A stretch of 64,000 nucleotides of DNA from Streptococcus sanguinis SK1 = NCTC 7863 (GCF_000194945.1 NZ_GL878511.1:1-64000), one strand, 5' to 3'; positions 29,901-40,769 are shown, counted from the stretch's first letter. Made by a program: numbers and translations. Notes: generated by a model not told the origin, from the letters alone.

Positions 29901-31357
29901 TTTTCTGCTCCTGTCTGGTAGGCTTTCTTGCGCATCTGGTCAATCAAATCCATCTTATCCTGCCAAATATCTCTAGCCAGGTCAACTGGATAATCCTGTG
30001 GATTGAGAACTCGTTTGTACTCATCCCAAAGTTTATCAAATTCCTTACGGGCATAGGCTTGGATCTCAGTTAAGGTCGGCTGAGCATAGACCAAATTCCC
30101 TTCTTGGAAAATGTCCACCAAAAGCGGTACGGCATCAAAATTTTTGACCGTTTTATTGATGTAGGTATAGGTCGGATGGAACATTTCCAGCTCCTCCAAG
30201 CTATTGACATCAAGGCCGTTATAGGTAATGTAGTCTCCCTCAGACTTCCCTTTTTCGCGACTGGTAATACGCCAAACCTGCTTCTTACCTGGGGTAGAAA
30301 CTTTTTCGGCATTATTGGACAGCTTGATGGTATTGCGCAATTCCCCAGTTTCATCTTCAATAGCAACAATCTTATAAACTGCCCCTAAAGCCGGCTGGTC
30401 ATAGGCCGTAATGAGCTTAGTCCCCACGCCCCAGACATCTATCTTAGCCTTTTGCATTTTTAAGTTGAGAATGGTATTTTCATCCAGATCATTGGACGCA
30501 TAAATCTTAGCGTCAGGGAAGCCAGCTTCATCTAATTGCTGCCGAACTTTCTTAGAAATATAGGCAAGGTCTCCCGAATCAATGCGGACACCCAGAAACT
30601 TAATTTTATCCCCTAGCTCACGCGCCACCCGAATGGCTGCCGGAACACCTAGGCGCAATGTATCGTAGGTATCTACTAGGAAAACACAGTTATGATGAGT
30701 CTCAGCGTAAGCTTTAAAGGCTTCATAATCATTTCCATAGACTTGAACGAGAGCATGGGCATGCGTTCCCAAGACTGGAATATCAAAGAACTTGCCAGCT
30801 CGAACATTGCTGGTACCGTTCGCTCCGCCAATCACCGCAGCCCTGGTCCCCCAAATAGCAGCATCCATTTCCTGTGCTCGGCGCGTACCGAACTCCATCA
30901 GAGGCTCATCCTCGATAACAGAGCGGATACGAGCTGCCTTGGTGGCAATCAGGGTCTGAAAATTAACGATATTGAGCAGAGCAGTCTCAACCAGCTGACA
31001 CTGAGCTAGAGGACCTTCCACCTGCACGATTGGCTCATTGGTAAAAACCAAATCACCTTCCTGAACAGACCTTACGGTCAGGCTCATCTTGAGATTTCGC
31101 AAATAATCCAGAAACTCTCCGTGATAGCCCAAGGATTGCAAATAATCTAAATCACTCTGGCTGAATGTCAGATTATTGAGATAGGAAATAATTCTTTCCA
31201 AGCCTGCAAAGACTGCGTAGCCGTTATTAAAAGGATTTTTACGGAAAAAAACTTCAAAAACTGCACGCTTGTTGTGAATATTTTGCTTGAAATAAACCTG
31301 CATCATGTTGATTTGGTACAAATCAGTGTGCAGCGTTAAACTATCATCTGGGTACAT
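29897..31357 (-). CDS. pncB: Nicotinate phosphoribosyltransferase
   Basis: A 486-residue enzyme making nicotinate mononucleotide from nicotinate and PRPP, first step of NAD salvage. Family features are [38 protein letters not shown], the conserved SNVRAGK region and [16 protein letters not shown] [12 protein letters not shown]. Coupled to nadE. A GATATAAT -10 lies about 30 bases upstream and an AAAGGAGC Shine-Dalgarno is present. Confidence 0.95.
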   Translation of the reverse strand: MYPDDSLTLHTDLYQINMMQVYFKQNIHNKRAVFEVFFRKNPFNNGYAVFAGLERIISYLNNLTFSQSDLDYLQSLGYHGEFLDYLRNLKMSLTVRSVQEGDLVFTNEPIVQVEGPLAQCQLVETALLNIVNFQTLIATKAARIRSVIEDEPLMEFGTRRAQEMDAAIWGTRAAVIGGANGTSNVRAGKFFDIPVLGTHAHALVQVYGNDYEAFKAYAETHHNCVFLVDTYDTLRLGVPAAIRVARELGDKIKFLGVRIDSGDLAYISKKVRQQLDEAGFPDAKIYASNDLDENTILNLKMQKAKIDVWGVGTKLITAYDQPALGAVYKIVAIEDETGELRNTIKLSNNAEKVSTPGKKQVWRITSREKGKSEGDYITYNGLDVNSLEELEMFHPTYTYINKTVKNFDAVPLLVDIFQEGNLVYAQPTLTEIQAYARKEFDKLWDEYKRVLNPQDYPVDLARDIWQDKMDLIDQMRKKAYQTGAEK

Positions 31358-31387
31358 CTTCTTGCTCCTTTATGCTAGATACCTTTT

Positions 31388-31395
31388 ATTATATC
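31388..31395 (-). promoter_or_regulatory. Extended -10 promoter of pncB-nadE
   Basis: Minus-strand TGATATAAT 31 bases before the pncB ATG. No convincing -35 is seen, partly because the trxB terminator lies just upstream. Confidence 0.45.
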
Positions 31396-31402
31396 ATAAT
31401 TC

Positions 31403-31458
31403 CAAAAAAGCTAAGCAAATCCTGTCAACTCACTTGAATAGACATACTTGCTTAGCTT
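31403..31458 (-). terminator. Terminator of trxB
   Basis: AAGCTAAGCAA / TTGCTTAGCTT 11-base-pair stem with a long 29-base loop and a T-run, seven bases past the trxB stop. Confidence 0.62.
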
Positions 31459-31464
31459 ATATTT

Positions 31465-32379
31465 TTATGCTTGCTCTGTAAGATATTTGTAGACTTCCTG
31501 ACTGGCAATGGCACCATCGCCAACAGCCGTCGTAATCTGGCGCAGGTCTTTCTGGCGAACATCACCAACAGCGTAAATGCCTGCTACTGACGTTTTCATC
31601 TGATGGTCCGTCAGGATCCAGCCAGCCTCATCAGTGATACCCAAGTCCGCAGCAAATTCACTAACCGGATCTAGACCGACATAGATAAAGATGCCGCCAA
31701 ACTCTGCCTGACCAAGCTTACCTGTCTTGACATTCTTGAAGGTTACGCCAGTCACTTTACGCTCATCACCATGGATACTTTCCACCACAGAATCCCAGAC
31801 AAAGCGAATCTTTTCGTTGGCAAAGGCACGATCCTGCAGCACTTTTTGTGCTCGCAGCTCATCGCGACGGTGAACAATGGTCACACTTTTTGCAAAGCGC
31901 GTCAGGAAAATAGCTTCCTCTACCGCCGAGTCGCCACCACCGACAACCAGTAGGTCTTCATCACGGAAGAAGGCACCATCACAGACCGCACAGTAGGAAA
32001 CCCCGCGACTGTTGTAGTCTTCCTCACCAGGAACACCCAGATGACGATGATTGGCACCAGAAGCAATGATAACTGTTTTAGTTTCAAAACGCTCATCCTC
32101 TGTGATGATTTCCTTGAAATCACCTCGGTCTTCAATTTTCTCTACTAGGCCAAATAGATGTTCAACCCCCAGATTCTCAAGAGGTTCAAACATTTTCTCT
32201 GCTAGCTCAGGACCGCTGATATTAGCATAGCCTGGATAGTTTTCAATGTCAGCAGTATTGTTCATCTGACCACCAGGAATACCACGCTCCAGCAGGGCAA
32301 CTTTTAGGTTGCTGCGGGCTGCATAGAGGGCAGCGGTCATGCCGGCAGGCCCAGCTCCAATAATAATTGTATCGTACAT
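31465..32379 (-). CDS. trxB: Thioredoxin reductase
   Basis: A 304-residue FAD/NADPH enzyme that reduces thioredoxin. It has the FAD loop IIGAGPAGMTAALYAA, the redox-active CAVC in SYCAVCDGAFF, the NADPH loop VVGGGDSAVEEA and the C-terminal YAVGDVRQKDLRQ. It is followed upstream by a small membrane protein and a polar amino-acid ABC transporter, suggesting a thiol/cystine context. Confidence 0.96.
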   Translation of the reverse strand: MYDTIIIGAGPAGMTAALYAARSNLKVALLERGIPGGQMNNTADIENYPGYANISGPELAEKMFEPLENLGVEHLFGLVEKIEDRGDFKEIITEDERFETKTVIIASGANHRHLGVPGEEDYNSRGVSYCAVCDGAFFRDEDLLVVGGGDSAVEEAIFLTRFAKSVTIVHRRDELRAQKVLQDRAFANEKIRFVWDSVVESIHGDERKVTGVTFKNVKTGKLGQAEFGGIFIYVGLDPVSEFAADLGITDEAGWILTDHQMKTSVAGIYAVGDVRQKDLRQITTAVGDGAIASQEVYKYLTEQA

Positions 32380-32444
32380 AACTCTTCTTTCTCCTTGTTG
32401 TAACTAGAATTATTCTAACAACTTTTCTACAGTTTTACAAGCAT

Positions 32445-32669
32445 TTAAGCTTTTAGGACAATGAGCAGGCCCAACGTCGCAAAAGACAGGACTGGAATCG
32501 TCATAATGACAATCAGAAGGACATCGTACAGATGGCTCTGGCGCTCCTTGGCTGTCTTGTCCTTGCGGCGAATCATCCGCAGTCCAATCCATAAACCCGC
32601 AATGATCCCTACACCGACTGCAGTATAAATCAAGCTCTCGATATAAAGTGCAAATATTTGATCTAACAT
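32445..32669 (-). CDS. Small two-helix membrane protein (DUF4059 type)
   Basis: A 74-residue protein with two membrane helices (about 10-30 and 50-72) joined by a basic loop (RMIRRKDKTAKERQ). It resembles the DUF4059 family that accompanies trxB in streptococci. No function is known. It lies between the ABC transporter genes and trxB, about 65 bases upstream of trxB. Confidence 0.72.
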   Translation of the reverse strand: MLDQIFALYIESLIYTAVGVGIIAGLWIGLRMIRRKDKTAKERQSHLYDVLLIVIMTIPVLSFATLGLLIVLKA

Positions 32670-32787
32670 GTCAACTCCTCAAAGGTCAATCAGCCTCATA
32701 GTGCAAAGAAAGGGAACAACTCCAAATCTAGCTGTCAGCATAAAACACCAACTAGATAAGAAAGTCTGCTCCACAGTATGCTAAGAC

Positions 32788-32820
32788 TGAAAACAAACTC
32801 AGCTGGTCTAGCCAACTGAG
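32788..32820 (-). terminator. Terminator of the ABC transporter operon
   Basis: CTCAGTTGG / CCAGCTGAG hairpin with a five-base loop followed by TTTGTTTTC on the minus strand, about 20 bases after the ATPase gene. Confidence 0.6.
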
Positions 32821-32840
32821 CCTTCACTGTCTCTATTATA

Positions 32841-33584
32841 TCAAATATAGGTCCGTTTGTAACTAGCAAAAAACTCCTTGGTTCTTTCTTCCTTTGGATG
32901 ATGGATAATCTTATCTGGTGTCCCAGACTCTATGATTTTCCCCTTGTCCAAAAAGAGTACTCTATCCGCAACCTGAGCGACAAAGGACATATCATGACTG
33001 ACCAGAATCATGGTCTGGCCAGACTTGGCTGCATCAGCGATCGATTTCTCTACTTCTCCGACCAACTCAGGGTCCAAGGCTGAGGTCGGCTCGTCTAGTA
33101 AAAGAACATCTGGCTTCATAGCCAAAGCCCTTGCTAAGGCTACCCGCTGCTTCTGACCGCCTGACAAATGTCTAGGATAGTGAGTTTCTCGGTCTGACAA
33201 GCCAACTTTTGCTAACTCTTCTTTGGCTATCTTAGTCGCTTCTTGGTCTGACAGTTTCTTAACTACCAACAGACCTTCCTTGACATTTTCCAGAGCCGTC
33301 CGACGGGAAAAGAGGTTAAACTGCTGAAAAACCATGGCTAGCTTGCGGCGCAGCAGCAAAATCTCATCTTTGGAAATCCTTGAAAAATCCACTTTGAAGC
33401 CGTCAATAGTAATCTTTCCGCTATCAGGCTGTTCCAGATAGTTGAGACTGCGGAGAAAGGTTGATTTCCCAGCACCCGAAGAGCCAATCAAAGCTACCAC
33501 TTCGCCTTTTTGAATGTCCAAACTGAGATCATCCAGAACCTTTTGACCTGAAAAAGTCTTACTTAAATGTGAAATATTAATCAT
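32841..33584 (-). CDS. Polar amino-acid ABC transporter ATPase (TcyC-like)
   Basis: A 247-residue ATP-binding subunit with Walker A (ALIGSSGAGKST), Q-loop, the ABC signature HLSGGQKQRVALARAL, Walker B (VLLLDEPTSALDP) and the switch histidine (MILVSHDMSF). It is coupled to the permease through a TGATG overlap. By position next to trxB and by type it probably corresponds to TcyC of the streptococcal cystine/glutathione importer. That importer works with a binding protein encoded elsewhere; this specific role is inference. Confidence 0.85.
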   Translation of the reverse strand: MINISHLSKTFSGQKVLDDLSLDIQKGEVVALIGSSGAGKSTFLRSLNYLEQPDSGKITIDGFKVDFSRISKDEILLLRRKLAMVFQQFNLFSRRTALENVKEGLLVVKKLSDQEATKIAKEELAKVGLSDRETHYPRHLSGGQKQRVALARALAMKPDVLLLDEPTSALDPELVGEVEKSIADAAKSGQTMILVSHDMSFVAQVADRVLFLDKGKIIESGTPDKIIHHPKEERTKEFFASYKRTYI

Positions 33585-34393
33585 CAGATTCCTTCTCCTT
33601 CTGCTTGCTGAAGCGATTCAAATTTATCCGGCTGCTTGATATCCATCATCTTTTCGATCCAGCGGCCAAGTTGCTCAATGAGAATATTGACTGCCCAATA
33701 AATCAGCGACACCGAGATAAAACGCTCAAAGTAACGGTAATCTGCCCCCGCGATAGCCTGTGCCTTGGCAAAAATTTCCACTACACCAGCACTAAAAGCC
33801 AGAGATGTTCCCTTGGTCAAGCCAATCAGGGAATTAATCAGACTAGGTGTCGCGACTACTGCTGCATTGGGGATAATGACACGCATATAAACCTGCTTGT
33901 TGGTCATTCCTAAGCTGCGAGCAGCCTCGATTTCTCCCGGATCTACGGACAAAATTGCTGCCCGGATGGTCTCACTGGCATAAGCCGCTTCGTTGAAAGC
34001 AAAGGCAACAATCGCAAAGACAGACGCTGGAATCTCGTTGATATTAAAGCTTGTGCCATACTTCTGATTGATGGCCTTGAGCAATAAAGGAATCCCAAAA
34101 TAGGTCAGCATGAGCTGGACCAGCAGCGGTGTTCCTCTCAGAAAGCTGACAAAGAAAGCCTGAATCGGATACAGGACTTTAACCCGATTAATCTTGACGA
34201 TAGCAAAAACCATGGCAAGCAGAATACCAAAGACTGCACCACCCGCTGTCAAGAGAAGGGTGATTGGCAGATTTTGCAAAATGCCCGGAATGGCCTCAAA
34301 AACAGCCCTTAAACTAAATAATTTACCATCTGGAATGAACTTGAGGAACTCCTCATACCAACCAGTTGTCAGAAGATAAGTTGTAACCACCAT
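33584..34393 (-). CDS. Polar amino-acid ABC transporter permease (TcyB-like)
   Basis: A 269-residue HisMQ-type permease with several membrane helices and the ATPase-contact EAA loop (EIEAARSLGMTNKQVY). The open frame extends to 34444, but an AAAAGGAAG Shine-Dalgarno precedes the ATG at 34393 (MVVTTYLLTTGW), which is preferred. No substrate-binding protein gene is nearby, so the transporter must borrow one. Cystine is the inferred substrate because of the trxB neighbour and known streptococcal TcyBC. Confidence 0.86.
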   Translation of the reverse strand: MVVTTYLLTTGWYEEFLKFIPDGKLFSLRAVFEAIPGILQNLPITLLLTAGGAVFGILLAMVFAIVKINRVKVLYPIQAFFVSFLRGTPLLVQLMLTYFGIPLLLKAINQKYGTSFNINEIPASVFAIVAFAFNEAAYASETIRAAILSVDPGEIEAARSLGMTNKQVYMRVIIPNAAVVATPSLINSLIGLTKGTSLAFSAGVVEIFAKAQAIAGADYRYFERFISVSLIYWAVNILIEQLGRWIEKMMDIKQPDKFESLQQAEGEGI

Positions 34394-34639
34394 TATTACT
34401 TCCTTTTCTTGATAATGAAATATTTTAACACAATTCTGGAACAAAACAAAGAATTTGCTTCGCTTTTATTGTCTTTTAGCAGTCAAAACATGAGTAGCTA
34501 GTGCAAATCTCGTGTTCCTTAATATCAAATAAGTCACACTAAGCCCAATATAAAAATAGACTAGTTTCACTAGTCTATCATATCTATCTCATAAAGACTA
34601 ATATATTTTTCTTATCACAGCGATAAGAAAAGTATATCA

Positions 34640-35983
34640 CTAAAAGCTTTGACGCTTAGCCTTACGCTCTGCCCGGCCACGTGCACGATTCTCTGCTCGC
34701 TTAGTTTTGCGGCGCTTTTCGTTCACTGCCCACTGGATTTTTTTCTTGTAACCTGGTTTGATTTTTTTCTTTTTCTTCTTGACCAGCCCCAGCATTTCCG
34801 TGTCCAGCTTCTCCCGGCTCTTTTCCCGATTGGCACGACGGTCTCGGTCATAGGTATCCTGAAACTCATCATCCTTTATCATCTTGGGAGTGAATTTGAT
34901 CCCCATCTTTTCCAGTTCACGAATATCTGAGTCATCACTCGGCTGGTAGAGGGTAATGGCTGTACCGTGAAGACCATTACGGCCGGTTCGACCTACCCGA
35001 TGGACAAAGAAAGACAAGTCCTGAGGAATGGCATCATTGATAACATGGCTGACACCTTCAATATCAATCCCCCGCGCTGCTAAGTCAGTAGCGACAATGT
35101 ACTCAAAATCCAGATTCTTGACCTGATTCATGATGCGCTTGCGCTCCCGCGGAGCAATATCTCCATGAATTTTAGCAACTTTGAGCCCTTGAGCTGTCAG
35201 ATAGCTGTGTAGCTCATCTGCCCTCATCTTGGTATTGACAAAAATCATAGCCAGATAAGGCTGCAGGAGCTGACTGATTTGATAAATCTGGGCATTCTTG
35301 TCTCGCCCCTTGGTTGACAGAAGCCAGTTTTCAATGGTGTCCGCAATGACCGTCTTGGTCTTAATCTGCTCAATGACTGGATTAGACAGGTATTTTTTCA
35401 AAAAAGGCTGAAGCTTCTGTGGAATGGTCGCTGAAAAAACGAGAAACTGCAGGTCTTTTGGCAGCCGGCCCGCAATCTTATCAACCGTCGCCAAAAAGCC
35501 CATGTCCAGTGTCATATCTGCCTCGTCAACGACAAAGGTCTTGGCCTTGTGAATAGCCAAATCGCCAGACTCTACCAAGTCATAAATCCGCCCAGGCGTT
35601 CCGATGACGATATGAGGCTGGCTAGACTCTAACTTTCCAATCTGACGAGCCTTGTCCGTCCCACCGACATAGTTGGCCACCCGAATCTCTTTTTCAGAAA
35701 AACTAGCTAACTGGCGAGCAGCCTGATAAATCTGCGCTGCTAGCTCCCGACTTGGGGCTGTAATGACAGCCTGCACACTGTCTGCCTCCTCATCCAGCAT
35801 TTGAAAGATCGGCAGCAAAAACGTGTGGGTCTTACCAGAGCCTGTCTTGGACTCGCCGACCAAATCCCGACCTGACAATACCACTGGAATCAGCTTCTCT
35901 TGGACTGGAGTCGCTTCAACGAAGTTCAAATCCCTGAGCGCTTCCTGAATATAATCTTTAAACTTAAATTCTGTAAATTTCAT
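34640..35983 (-). CDS. DEAD-box RNA helicase (CshB-like)
   Basis: A 447-residue ATP-dependent RNA helicase. It has the Q motif (TPVQEKLIPVVL), Walker A GESKTGSGKTHT, the DEAD box VVDEADM, SATIPQ (motif III), and the C-terminal RecA domain with HRVGRTGRNG. The last 70 residues are very basic (KKKKKKIKPGYKKK, ending ERKAKRQSF), suited to RNA binding. It is probably involved in ribosome assembly or RNA turnover, often in the cold. The gap upstream (34394-34639) holds two short hairpins but no gene. Confidence 0.92.
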   Translation of the reverse strand: MKFTEFKFKDYIQEALRDLNFVEATPVQEKLIPVVLSGRDLVGESKTGSGKTHTFLLPIFQMLDEEADSVQAVITAPSRELAAQIYQAARQLASFSEKEIRVANYVGGTDKARQIGKLESSQPHIVIGTPGRIYDLVESGDLAIHKAKTFVVDEADMTLDMGFLATVDKIAGRLPKDLQFLVFSATIPQKLQPFLKKYLSNPVIEQIKTKTVIADTIENWLLSTKGRDKNAQIYQISQLLQPYLAMIFVNTKMRADELHSYLTAQGLKVAKIHGDIAPRERKRIMNQVKNLDFEYIVATDLAARGIDIEGVSHVINDAIPQDLSFFVHRVGRTGRNGLHGTAITLYQPSDDSDIRELEKMGIKFTPKMIKDDEFQDTYDRDRRANREKSREKLDTEMLGLVKKKKKKIKPGYKKKIQWAVNEKRRKTKRAENRARGRAERKAKRQSF

Positions 35984-36056
35984 CTTGTCCTCTATTCTAT
36001 TATCCTAACTATTATACCAAAAAATTGACCATCCTGCTTACCCTCAAATCTAAGAA

Positions 36057-36083
36057 GCAGAAAAGCGAGCCAGAGACTCGCTT
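36057..36083 (-). terminator. Terminator of rsmH-ftsL-pbp2X-mraY
   Basis: AAGCGAG / CTCGCTT hairpin, seven-base loop and TTTTC on the minus strand just after mraY. Confidence 0.68.
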
Positions 36084-36087
36084 CTTG

Positions 36088-37071
36088 CTATAGATATAGG
36101 ATAGCTAGGGTCAGGAGACTACCCACGATACCGATTCCCCAGAAGAAGAAATCGACTTTCCATTCGCTCCACTCCTTGCCGTGGCCAGTTAGGCCTCCCA
36201 GCTCAAAGTGGTGATGAACCGGGGTCATCCGGAAAATCCGCTTGCCACCGGTCAGCTTGAAGTAAGTCACCTGCATCATGACCGAGGTCGTTTCAAACAC
36301 ATAGACGATACCAATCAAGAGCAGGGTCCACTCTTGATGAAGGGAAATGGAGATAGCAGCTAGCATACCGCCCAAAGCCAGACTTCCTACATCGCCCATG
36401 AAGATTTTAGCAGGCTTGTGGTTGAAGACAAAGAAGCCTAGCAAGCCACCAATCATACTGATGATGACAATCAAAATATCAAAACGCTTCTGCTCAACAG
36501 CAATTACAGCATAGGCCACCAAGCTAATGACCACAGAAATGCTGGCCAAACCATCAATTCCATCCGTCAGATTGACAGCATTGGAGAAGCCAATCAGCCA
36601 AAAAAGTACGAAAAAGACATAGAGGAAGCCCAGCTGAACAGGAACAGTGAAGATATTCAGCTGGTCACCTGCACCGTGCTGATTATAAAAGAAGTAAAAG
36701 ACAACTCCGCCAACCAGCTGCAAAAACAGTTTCTGCTTGGGATTTAGACCCTCGTTGATCTTACGAAACACCTTGAGGAAGTCGTCCAAAAAGCCGACAA
36801 CGCCATACAGGACCAAGATAAAAAGAATCATGATGAGGCCGTTGGACAACTGATGCGAAAACAGACCGATAACAAAGCTGGCCAGAACGGATGTCAAGAG
36901 AAAGACAGTACCACCCATGGTTGGTGTTCCGGCCTTGGCCTGATGCTGCTTGACATCTTCGTGCATCTGTTGGCCTGTGATACGAGCCTTATGGTAAAAA
37001 CGAATAAAGGCAGGAATGCCGATGATAGTTAGGATAAAAGTTACGATTCCTGCAATAAGAGCAATAAGCAT
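36088..37071 (-). CDS. mraY: Phospho-N-acetylmuramoyl-pentapeptide transferase MraY
   Basis: A 327-residue polytopic membrane enzyme that makes lipid I. About ten hydrophobic segments are visible. The motifs [17 protein letters not shown] (aspartate pair), [13 protein letters not shown] and [12 protein letters not shown] are present, as is the C-terminal [12 protein letters not shown] histidine loop. It is the last gene of the division cluster, one base after pbp2X. Confidence 0.97.
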   Translation of the reverse strand: MLIALIAGIVTFILTIIGIPAFIRFYHKARITGQQMHEDVKQHQAKAGTPTMGGTVFLLTSVLASFVIGLFSHQLSNGLIMILFILVLYGVVGFLDDFLKVFRKINEGLNPKQKLFLQLVGGVVFYFFYNQHGAGDQLNIFTVPVQLGFLYVFFVLFWLIGFSNAVNLTDGIDGLASISVVISLVAYAVIAVEQKRFDILIVIISMIGGLLGFFVFNHKPAKIFMGDVGSLALGGMLAAISISLHQEWTLLLIGIVYVFETTSVMMQVTYFKLTGGKRIFRMTPVHHHFELGGLTGHGKEWSEWKVDFFFWGIGIVGSLLTLAILYL

Positions 37072-37072
37072 A

Positions 37073-39361
37073 TTAGTCTCCCATTGTAATTGTTATTTTC
37101 TTGAGATTTTTCAGCGAAGTATTGGTCTTTTCGCTCTGCTTGACGACTTTGGAGCCCTCTCCTTTGAAAGTGACTTCAATGTCCTGCCACTTCGCAAAAC
37201 GTTCGACATTGGCCTTGGTCCAACCGTACATATCAGGCAGACTTTCTAAATCATCTGACAAGATCAAAACCTGTTGATTAGCCTTGAGATTTTTACCTTC
37301 TTTGACAGATACTTTTTTAATCTTGCCACCTGTTCCCAGCACAATTGGTTGGACGAGGTTGCGGCGCAATTCATCTGCCAGACCGCCAGGACTGACTTGA
37401 TGTTTCAGACCTAGTTGCTTGGTCAGTTCTTCCAGCGATGGCATTTTATAGCTAGTTTCTTCAGTGACTGTTTCAAGAGCTGGAGTCGTCTCTGTCGTCA
37501 GATTAAGACTGTCTTTGAGAGCGACAGCTTCTTCCAAGACCGGATTGACCACTTCCTGCCAAAATATAGGCTGGAATTTTTCCTCGGGCTGCTGAACTGT
37601 CACATACATGATAAATTCAGGATTTTCTGCCGGCGTCATGGCAACAACTGAGTAGATGTAGTCGTTCTCACCCTCTAGATAACCATTTTCAGAAGCGATC
37701 TGAGCGGTCCCTGACTTGACAGCGACATTCTGACCGGCCACTTGAATGACGGGTTCTCCACCGACATTCAGGGTTCCTTTGTAGGGGTCTGTTCCGACCT
37801 GAACCATATAATCCCGAGTGGTTTGAGCTGCTTTTTCTGAGACAGGATTTCCGATAATTTCTGTCGCTGTCTTACGAGCTGTATTGGTTTTTGGATCATG
37901 GATGGCATTGATAAACTTAGGCTCCACCATGACGCCGTCATTGGCAACGGACGAGAAGGCACGCAACATCTGCACCTGGGTCACACCAATCCCTTGACCA
38001 AAAGAACTCATGGCAATCGTAACATAGTTATCACCTGGCAAGGAGCCATAAGTTTCATTCCCCATCCCAAAGCGGGTCGGCAGACCAAACTTAAACTTAC
38101 TCAAGTAGTCCAGCCACTTGTCATTGCCCATCTTCTGCTCCAAAATAGTCATACCAACGTTACTGGAATAGGTAAATCCTTGGGCAAAGGTCAGGGTTTC
38201 CCCTTCTGAAATCCCCATGTTGACGTTCCAGTCCCGAATGGTCGCATCCATAACCTTGTATTCTCTACTGTCATAGGTATCGTTAGGATTAAAGCTGCCA
38301 TTATCAATAGCTGAAGCTAGAGTCATGACCTTCATGGTAGATCCAGGCTCATACTGACCTTGATAGAGCATGGTATTCCAATTGCCCAGATTTTTCTCAT
38401 TCAAGCCTTCCTTGGTATCGGCATTATAGGTCGGCCGTTGAGAGGTAGCTAGGATTTCGCCGGTCTTGGCACTGACCAAGGTTGCATTGACAAACTTACC
38501 TTTGACTTTTTCCTGGAAAGCGTTCATCCGCGTTTCTAGGTAGGTTTGCAAATCAGCCGACAGCGTTGTATAGACGTCCTTGCCGTCCTCTGCTTGTACA
38601 GAGATCTTTTCTGACCCAGGCACAACATTGCCATTCCGGTCTTTTTCGTAGGTCACAATCCCATTCTGACCAGCAAGAATCCTATCCAGAGCCTGCTCCA
38701 TGCCAGAAGTCCCTTTCAGCGTCTTATTGCCTTCCTTATCCTCCTGCAGCTGGGCAAGACCGATAAACTGGGAGGCAAAGACACCGTTACTATAACTGCG
38801 GTTGGGACTGGTAGTAAAGTCAATCCCTTCAATACCAGCAGCTTCAAAGGCTTCCCGCATAGCGTTCATATTACTGTAGGTAATGCCATTGCCCTGTGCC
38901 CCGAAGGAAACCTGCTTGAGATTTTTCTGCGACAGCTGGGTTTTGACGTAGTCCTTATCCAATTCTAGGTATTGATTGAAAATCTCTGCCACCTTATCGT
39001 ACTGGGATTCTTCTACATAGAGAATCTTGCCGGTAGCTGACTTGTAGCTCTTGTCAATAATGGCATAGACATTATAAGTCGTGGCATCCTCTGCAATGGG
39101 AACACCATTTCGGTCATAAATCGTTCCACGCCGGGCAGCGACTGTGACCGTCTTTTGATGGACCACTTCTGCTCCCTTTGACAGATTAACACCGAACTTC
39201 TGGTCTGTCCCGATAATAATGGCAAAATTAATCAAGAAAACGAAAAAGAGAAAGATAGCTAAGATGCTCATGCTCTTTCCCACTTGCCGCCGATTGTATT
39301 CAGGGGTTTGCCTATTTTTCAGGGCGTATTTTTTAATTCTTTCAAAAATTCTATTCTTCAT
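37073..39361 (-). CDS. pbp2X: Penicillin-binding protein 2X (class B, septal transpeptidase)
   Basis: A 762-residue monofunctional transpeptidase for septal wall synthesis. A short cytoplasmic tail and one membrane helix (about 29-52) precede the pedestal domain. The transpeptidase has the active serine in [16 protein letters not shown] and KSGTAQIAS. Two C-terminal PASTA domains occupy about 635-760. It overlaps ftsL by 11 bases. The STMK, SSN and KSG motifs are all intact; resistance status cannot be read from them alone. Confidence 0.97.
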   Translation of the reverse strand: MKNRIFERIKKYALKNRQTPEYNRRQVGKSMSILAIFLFFVFLINFAIIIGTDQKFGVNLSKGAEVVHQKTVTVAARRGTIYDRNGVPIAEDATTYNVYAIIDKSYKSATGKILYVEESQYDKVAEIFNQYLELDKDYVKTQLSQKNLKQVSFGAQGNGITYSNMNAMREAFEAAGIEGIDFTTSPNRSYSNGVFASQFIGLAQLQEDKEGNKTLKGTSGMEQALDRILAGQNGIVTYEKDRNGNVVPGSEKISVQAEDGKDVYTTLSADLQTYLETRMNAFQEKVKGKFVNATLVSAKTGEILATSQRPTYNADTKEGLNEKNLGNWNTMLYQGQYEPGSTMKVMTLASAIDNGSFNPNDTYDSREYKVMDATIRDWNVNMGISEGETLTFAQGFTYSSNVGMTILEQKMGNDKWLDYLSKFKFGLPTRFGMGNETYGSLPGDNYVTIAMSSFGQGIGVTQVQMLRAFSSVANDGVMVEPKFINAIHDPKTNTARKTATEIIGNPVSEKAAQTTRDYMVQVGTDPYKGTLNVGGEPVIQVAGQNVAVKSGTAQIASENGYLEGENDYIYSVVAMTPAENPEFIMYVTVQQPEEKFQPIFWQEVVNPVLEEAVALKDSLNLTTETTPALETVTEETSYKMPSLEELTKQLGLKHQVSPGGLADELRRNLVQPIVLGTGGKIKKVSVKEGKNLKANQQVLILSDDLESLPDMYGWTKANVERFAKWQDIEVTFKGEGSKVVKQSEKTNTSLKNLKKITITMGD

Positions 39362-39674
39362 CCGTTGAACTCACTGTTTTACGATTTCCCTTCTGGAGTT
39401 TCATATCCTGAGAGCTGGCCAGCTGGGACAGCCTTTCATAGCGGGTCAGTTCATTGACTTCCTGCTTGATGTCGGCTAGCTCTGTCTGCTCCGCTTCAAT
39501 CTGGGTATTAACTTCTGTCAAATCCCGGTCCACCTGCAATAGCTTGGTCTGCATAAAGACGATGCTGACCGCTAAAATAATGGCAGTCAAAACGATAGAT
39601 CCGTAAAAGGCCTTCTCAACTCGGGAAAATTTTCTCATCTGATCTTGAAGCGGGTTTGGTCTTTTTTCTGACAT
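39351..39674 (-). CDS. ftsL: Cell division protein FtsL
   Basis: A 107-residue bitopic protein with a basic cytoplasmic tail, one membrane helix (about 25-47) and an extracellular coiled coil (about 50-90). It forms the FtsB/FtsL/DivIB divisome subcomplex. It lies between rsmH and pbp2X as in all streptococci; assignment rests on position and topology because the sequence is poorly conserved. Confidence 0.93.
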   Translation of the reverse strand: MSEKRPNPLQDQMRKFSRVEKAFYGSIVLTAIILAVSIVFMQTKLLQVDRDLTEVNTQIEAEQTELADIKQEVNELTRYERLSQLASSQDMKLQKGNRKTVSSTDEE

Positions 39675-39681
39675 TTCTTCC

Positions 39682-40632
39682 TCACTTGTGTATCTTACGG
39701 GCCACGCGCAGCTTGGCGGAATGAGCCCGATTATTGCTTTCTAATTCTTCTTTGCTTGGTAAAATTGGTTTGCGGCTGACCAGCTCCAGCTTAGGCTGCA
39801 GTTCATCAGGTATAAAGGGCAAGCCCTTAGGAACATCTACTGTTGACGCCTCCTTGAAAAGCTGCTTGGTCAGACGATCTTCCAGCGAATGAAAAGTAAT
39901 GACCGCAATCCGGCCGTCCACCGCTAGCAGATCAATGGCCTGCTGAATAGACTCATCCGCTGCGCCCAATTCATCATTGACTTCAATCCGAATAGCTTGA
40001 AAAATCTGCTTGGCCGGGTGGCCTTTCTTCTTCAGCTCCTTAGCTGGCTTAGCTGACTTGATAATTTCAGCCAATTCTGTCGTTGTTTCAATAGGCTTGA
40101 TACTTCTAGCCTGCTCAATCTTGCGAGCAATCTGCTTAGAAAACTTATCTTCGCCGTATTTAAAAAAGATTCGTACCAAATCCTGATAGCTATAATGATT
40201 GACAACCTCAAAAGCTGTCAAGGCTGCCTCGCGGTTCATGCGCATATCCAAAGGCGCATCCTGTTTATAGGAAAAACCACGCTCACGCTGATCCAGCTGA
40301 GGGCTGGAAACGCCTAAATCATAACAAATCCCATCAATTTCTTCCACACCGGCTTCTTGCAAACGGCTCTTGAGGTGGCGGAAATTGTCCTTGATAAAGG
40401 TCACCATCCCCCGCTCTACATAAGGAGCCAAACGCTTTTTAGCATTGTCAATAGCCGTCTGGTCCTGATCAAAGGCATAGAGATGCCCCTCATCTCCGAG
40501 CTGGCTCAAAAGATATTCGCTGTGACCAGCACCGCCAAGGGTCGCATCGATATAGATGCCGTCAGGCTTAACCGCCAACTGGTCAACCGTTTCATGAAGA
40601 AGAACAGTAATGTGATGAAATTCGTTTGTCAT
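39682..40632 (-). CDS. rsmH: 16S rRNA (cytosine-1402-N4) methyltransferase
   Basis: A 316-residue SAM methyltransferase (MraW). Motifs include [13 protein letters not shown], the SAM site [38 protein letters not shown] and [10 protein letters not shown]. It is the first gene of rsmH-ftsL-pbp2X-mraY. A TGATATAAT extended -10 ends ten bases before its ATG, which implies a leader of only a few bases, and no good Shine-Dalgarno is seen. Confidence 0.96.
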   Translation of the reverse strand: MTNEFHHITVLLHETVDQLAVKPDGIYIDATLGGAGHSEYLLSQLGDEGHLYAFDQDQTAIDNAKKRLAPYVERGMVTFIKDNFRHLKSRLQEAGVEEIDGICYDLGVSSPQLDQRERGFSYKQDAPLDMRMNREAALTAFEVVNHYSYQDLVRIFFKYGEDKFSKQIARKIEQARSIKPIETTTELAEIIKSAKPAKELKKKGHPAKQIFQAIRIEVNDELGAADESIQQAIDLLAVDGRIAVITFHSLEDRLTKQLFKEASTVDVPKGLPFIPDELQPKLELVSRKPILPSKEELESNNRAHSAKLRVARKIHK

Positions 40633-40641
40633 ATCTTACTT

Positions 40642-40649
40642 ATTATATC
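40642..40649 (-). promoter_or_regulatory. Extended -10 promoter of the rsmH cluster
   Basis: Minus-strand TGATATAAT ending ten bases from the rsmH ATG. Confidence 0.45.
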
Positions 40650-40715
40650 ACATTCAAAAGCAAAAAAAAATTTAAAAGAAAAAGTAAGCGGATGAAATCC
40701 TTTTTTAAATTTTTT

Positions 40716-40732
40716 GTCAGATATACTTGACA
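40716..40732 (+). promoter_or_regulatory. Candidate operator 1 of the XRE regulator
   Basis: GTCAGATATACTTGACA, an interrupted inverted repeat GTCA-N9-TGAC that contains the promoter -35 hexamer. It matches operator 2 in 14 of 17 positions. Confidence 0.6.
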
Positions 40733-40755
40733 CTTTTTTTGAAAAGTATTATACT
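40727..40755 (+). promoter_or_regulatory. Promoter of the XRE-DUF3278 operon
   Basis: Consensus TTGACA (40727-40732), 17-base spacer and TATACT (40750-40755), about 78 bases upstream of the regulator ATG. Confidence 0.82.
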
Positions 40756-40769
40756 AGCATAAAATAAAA

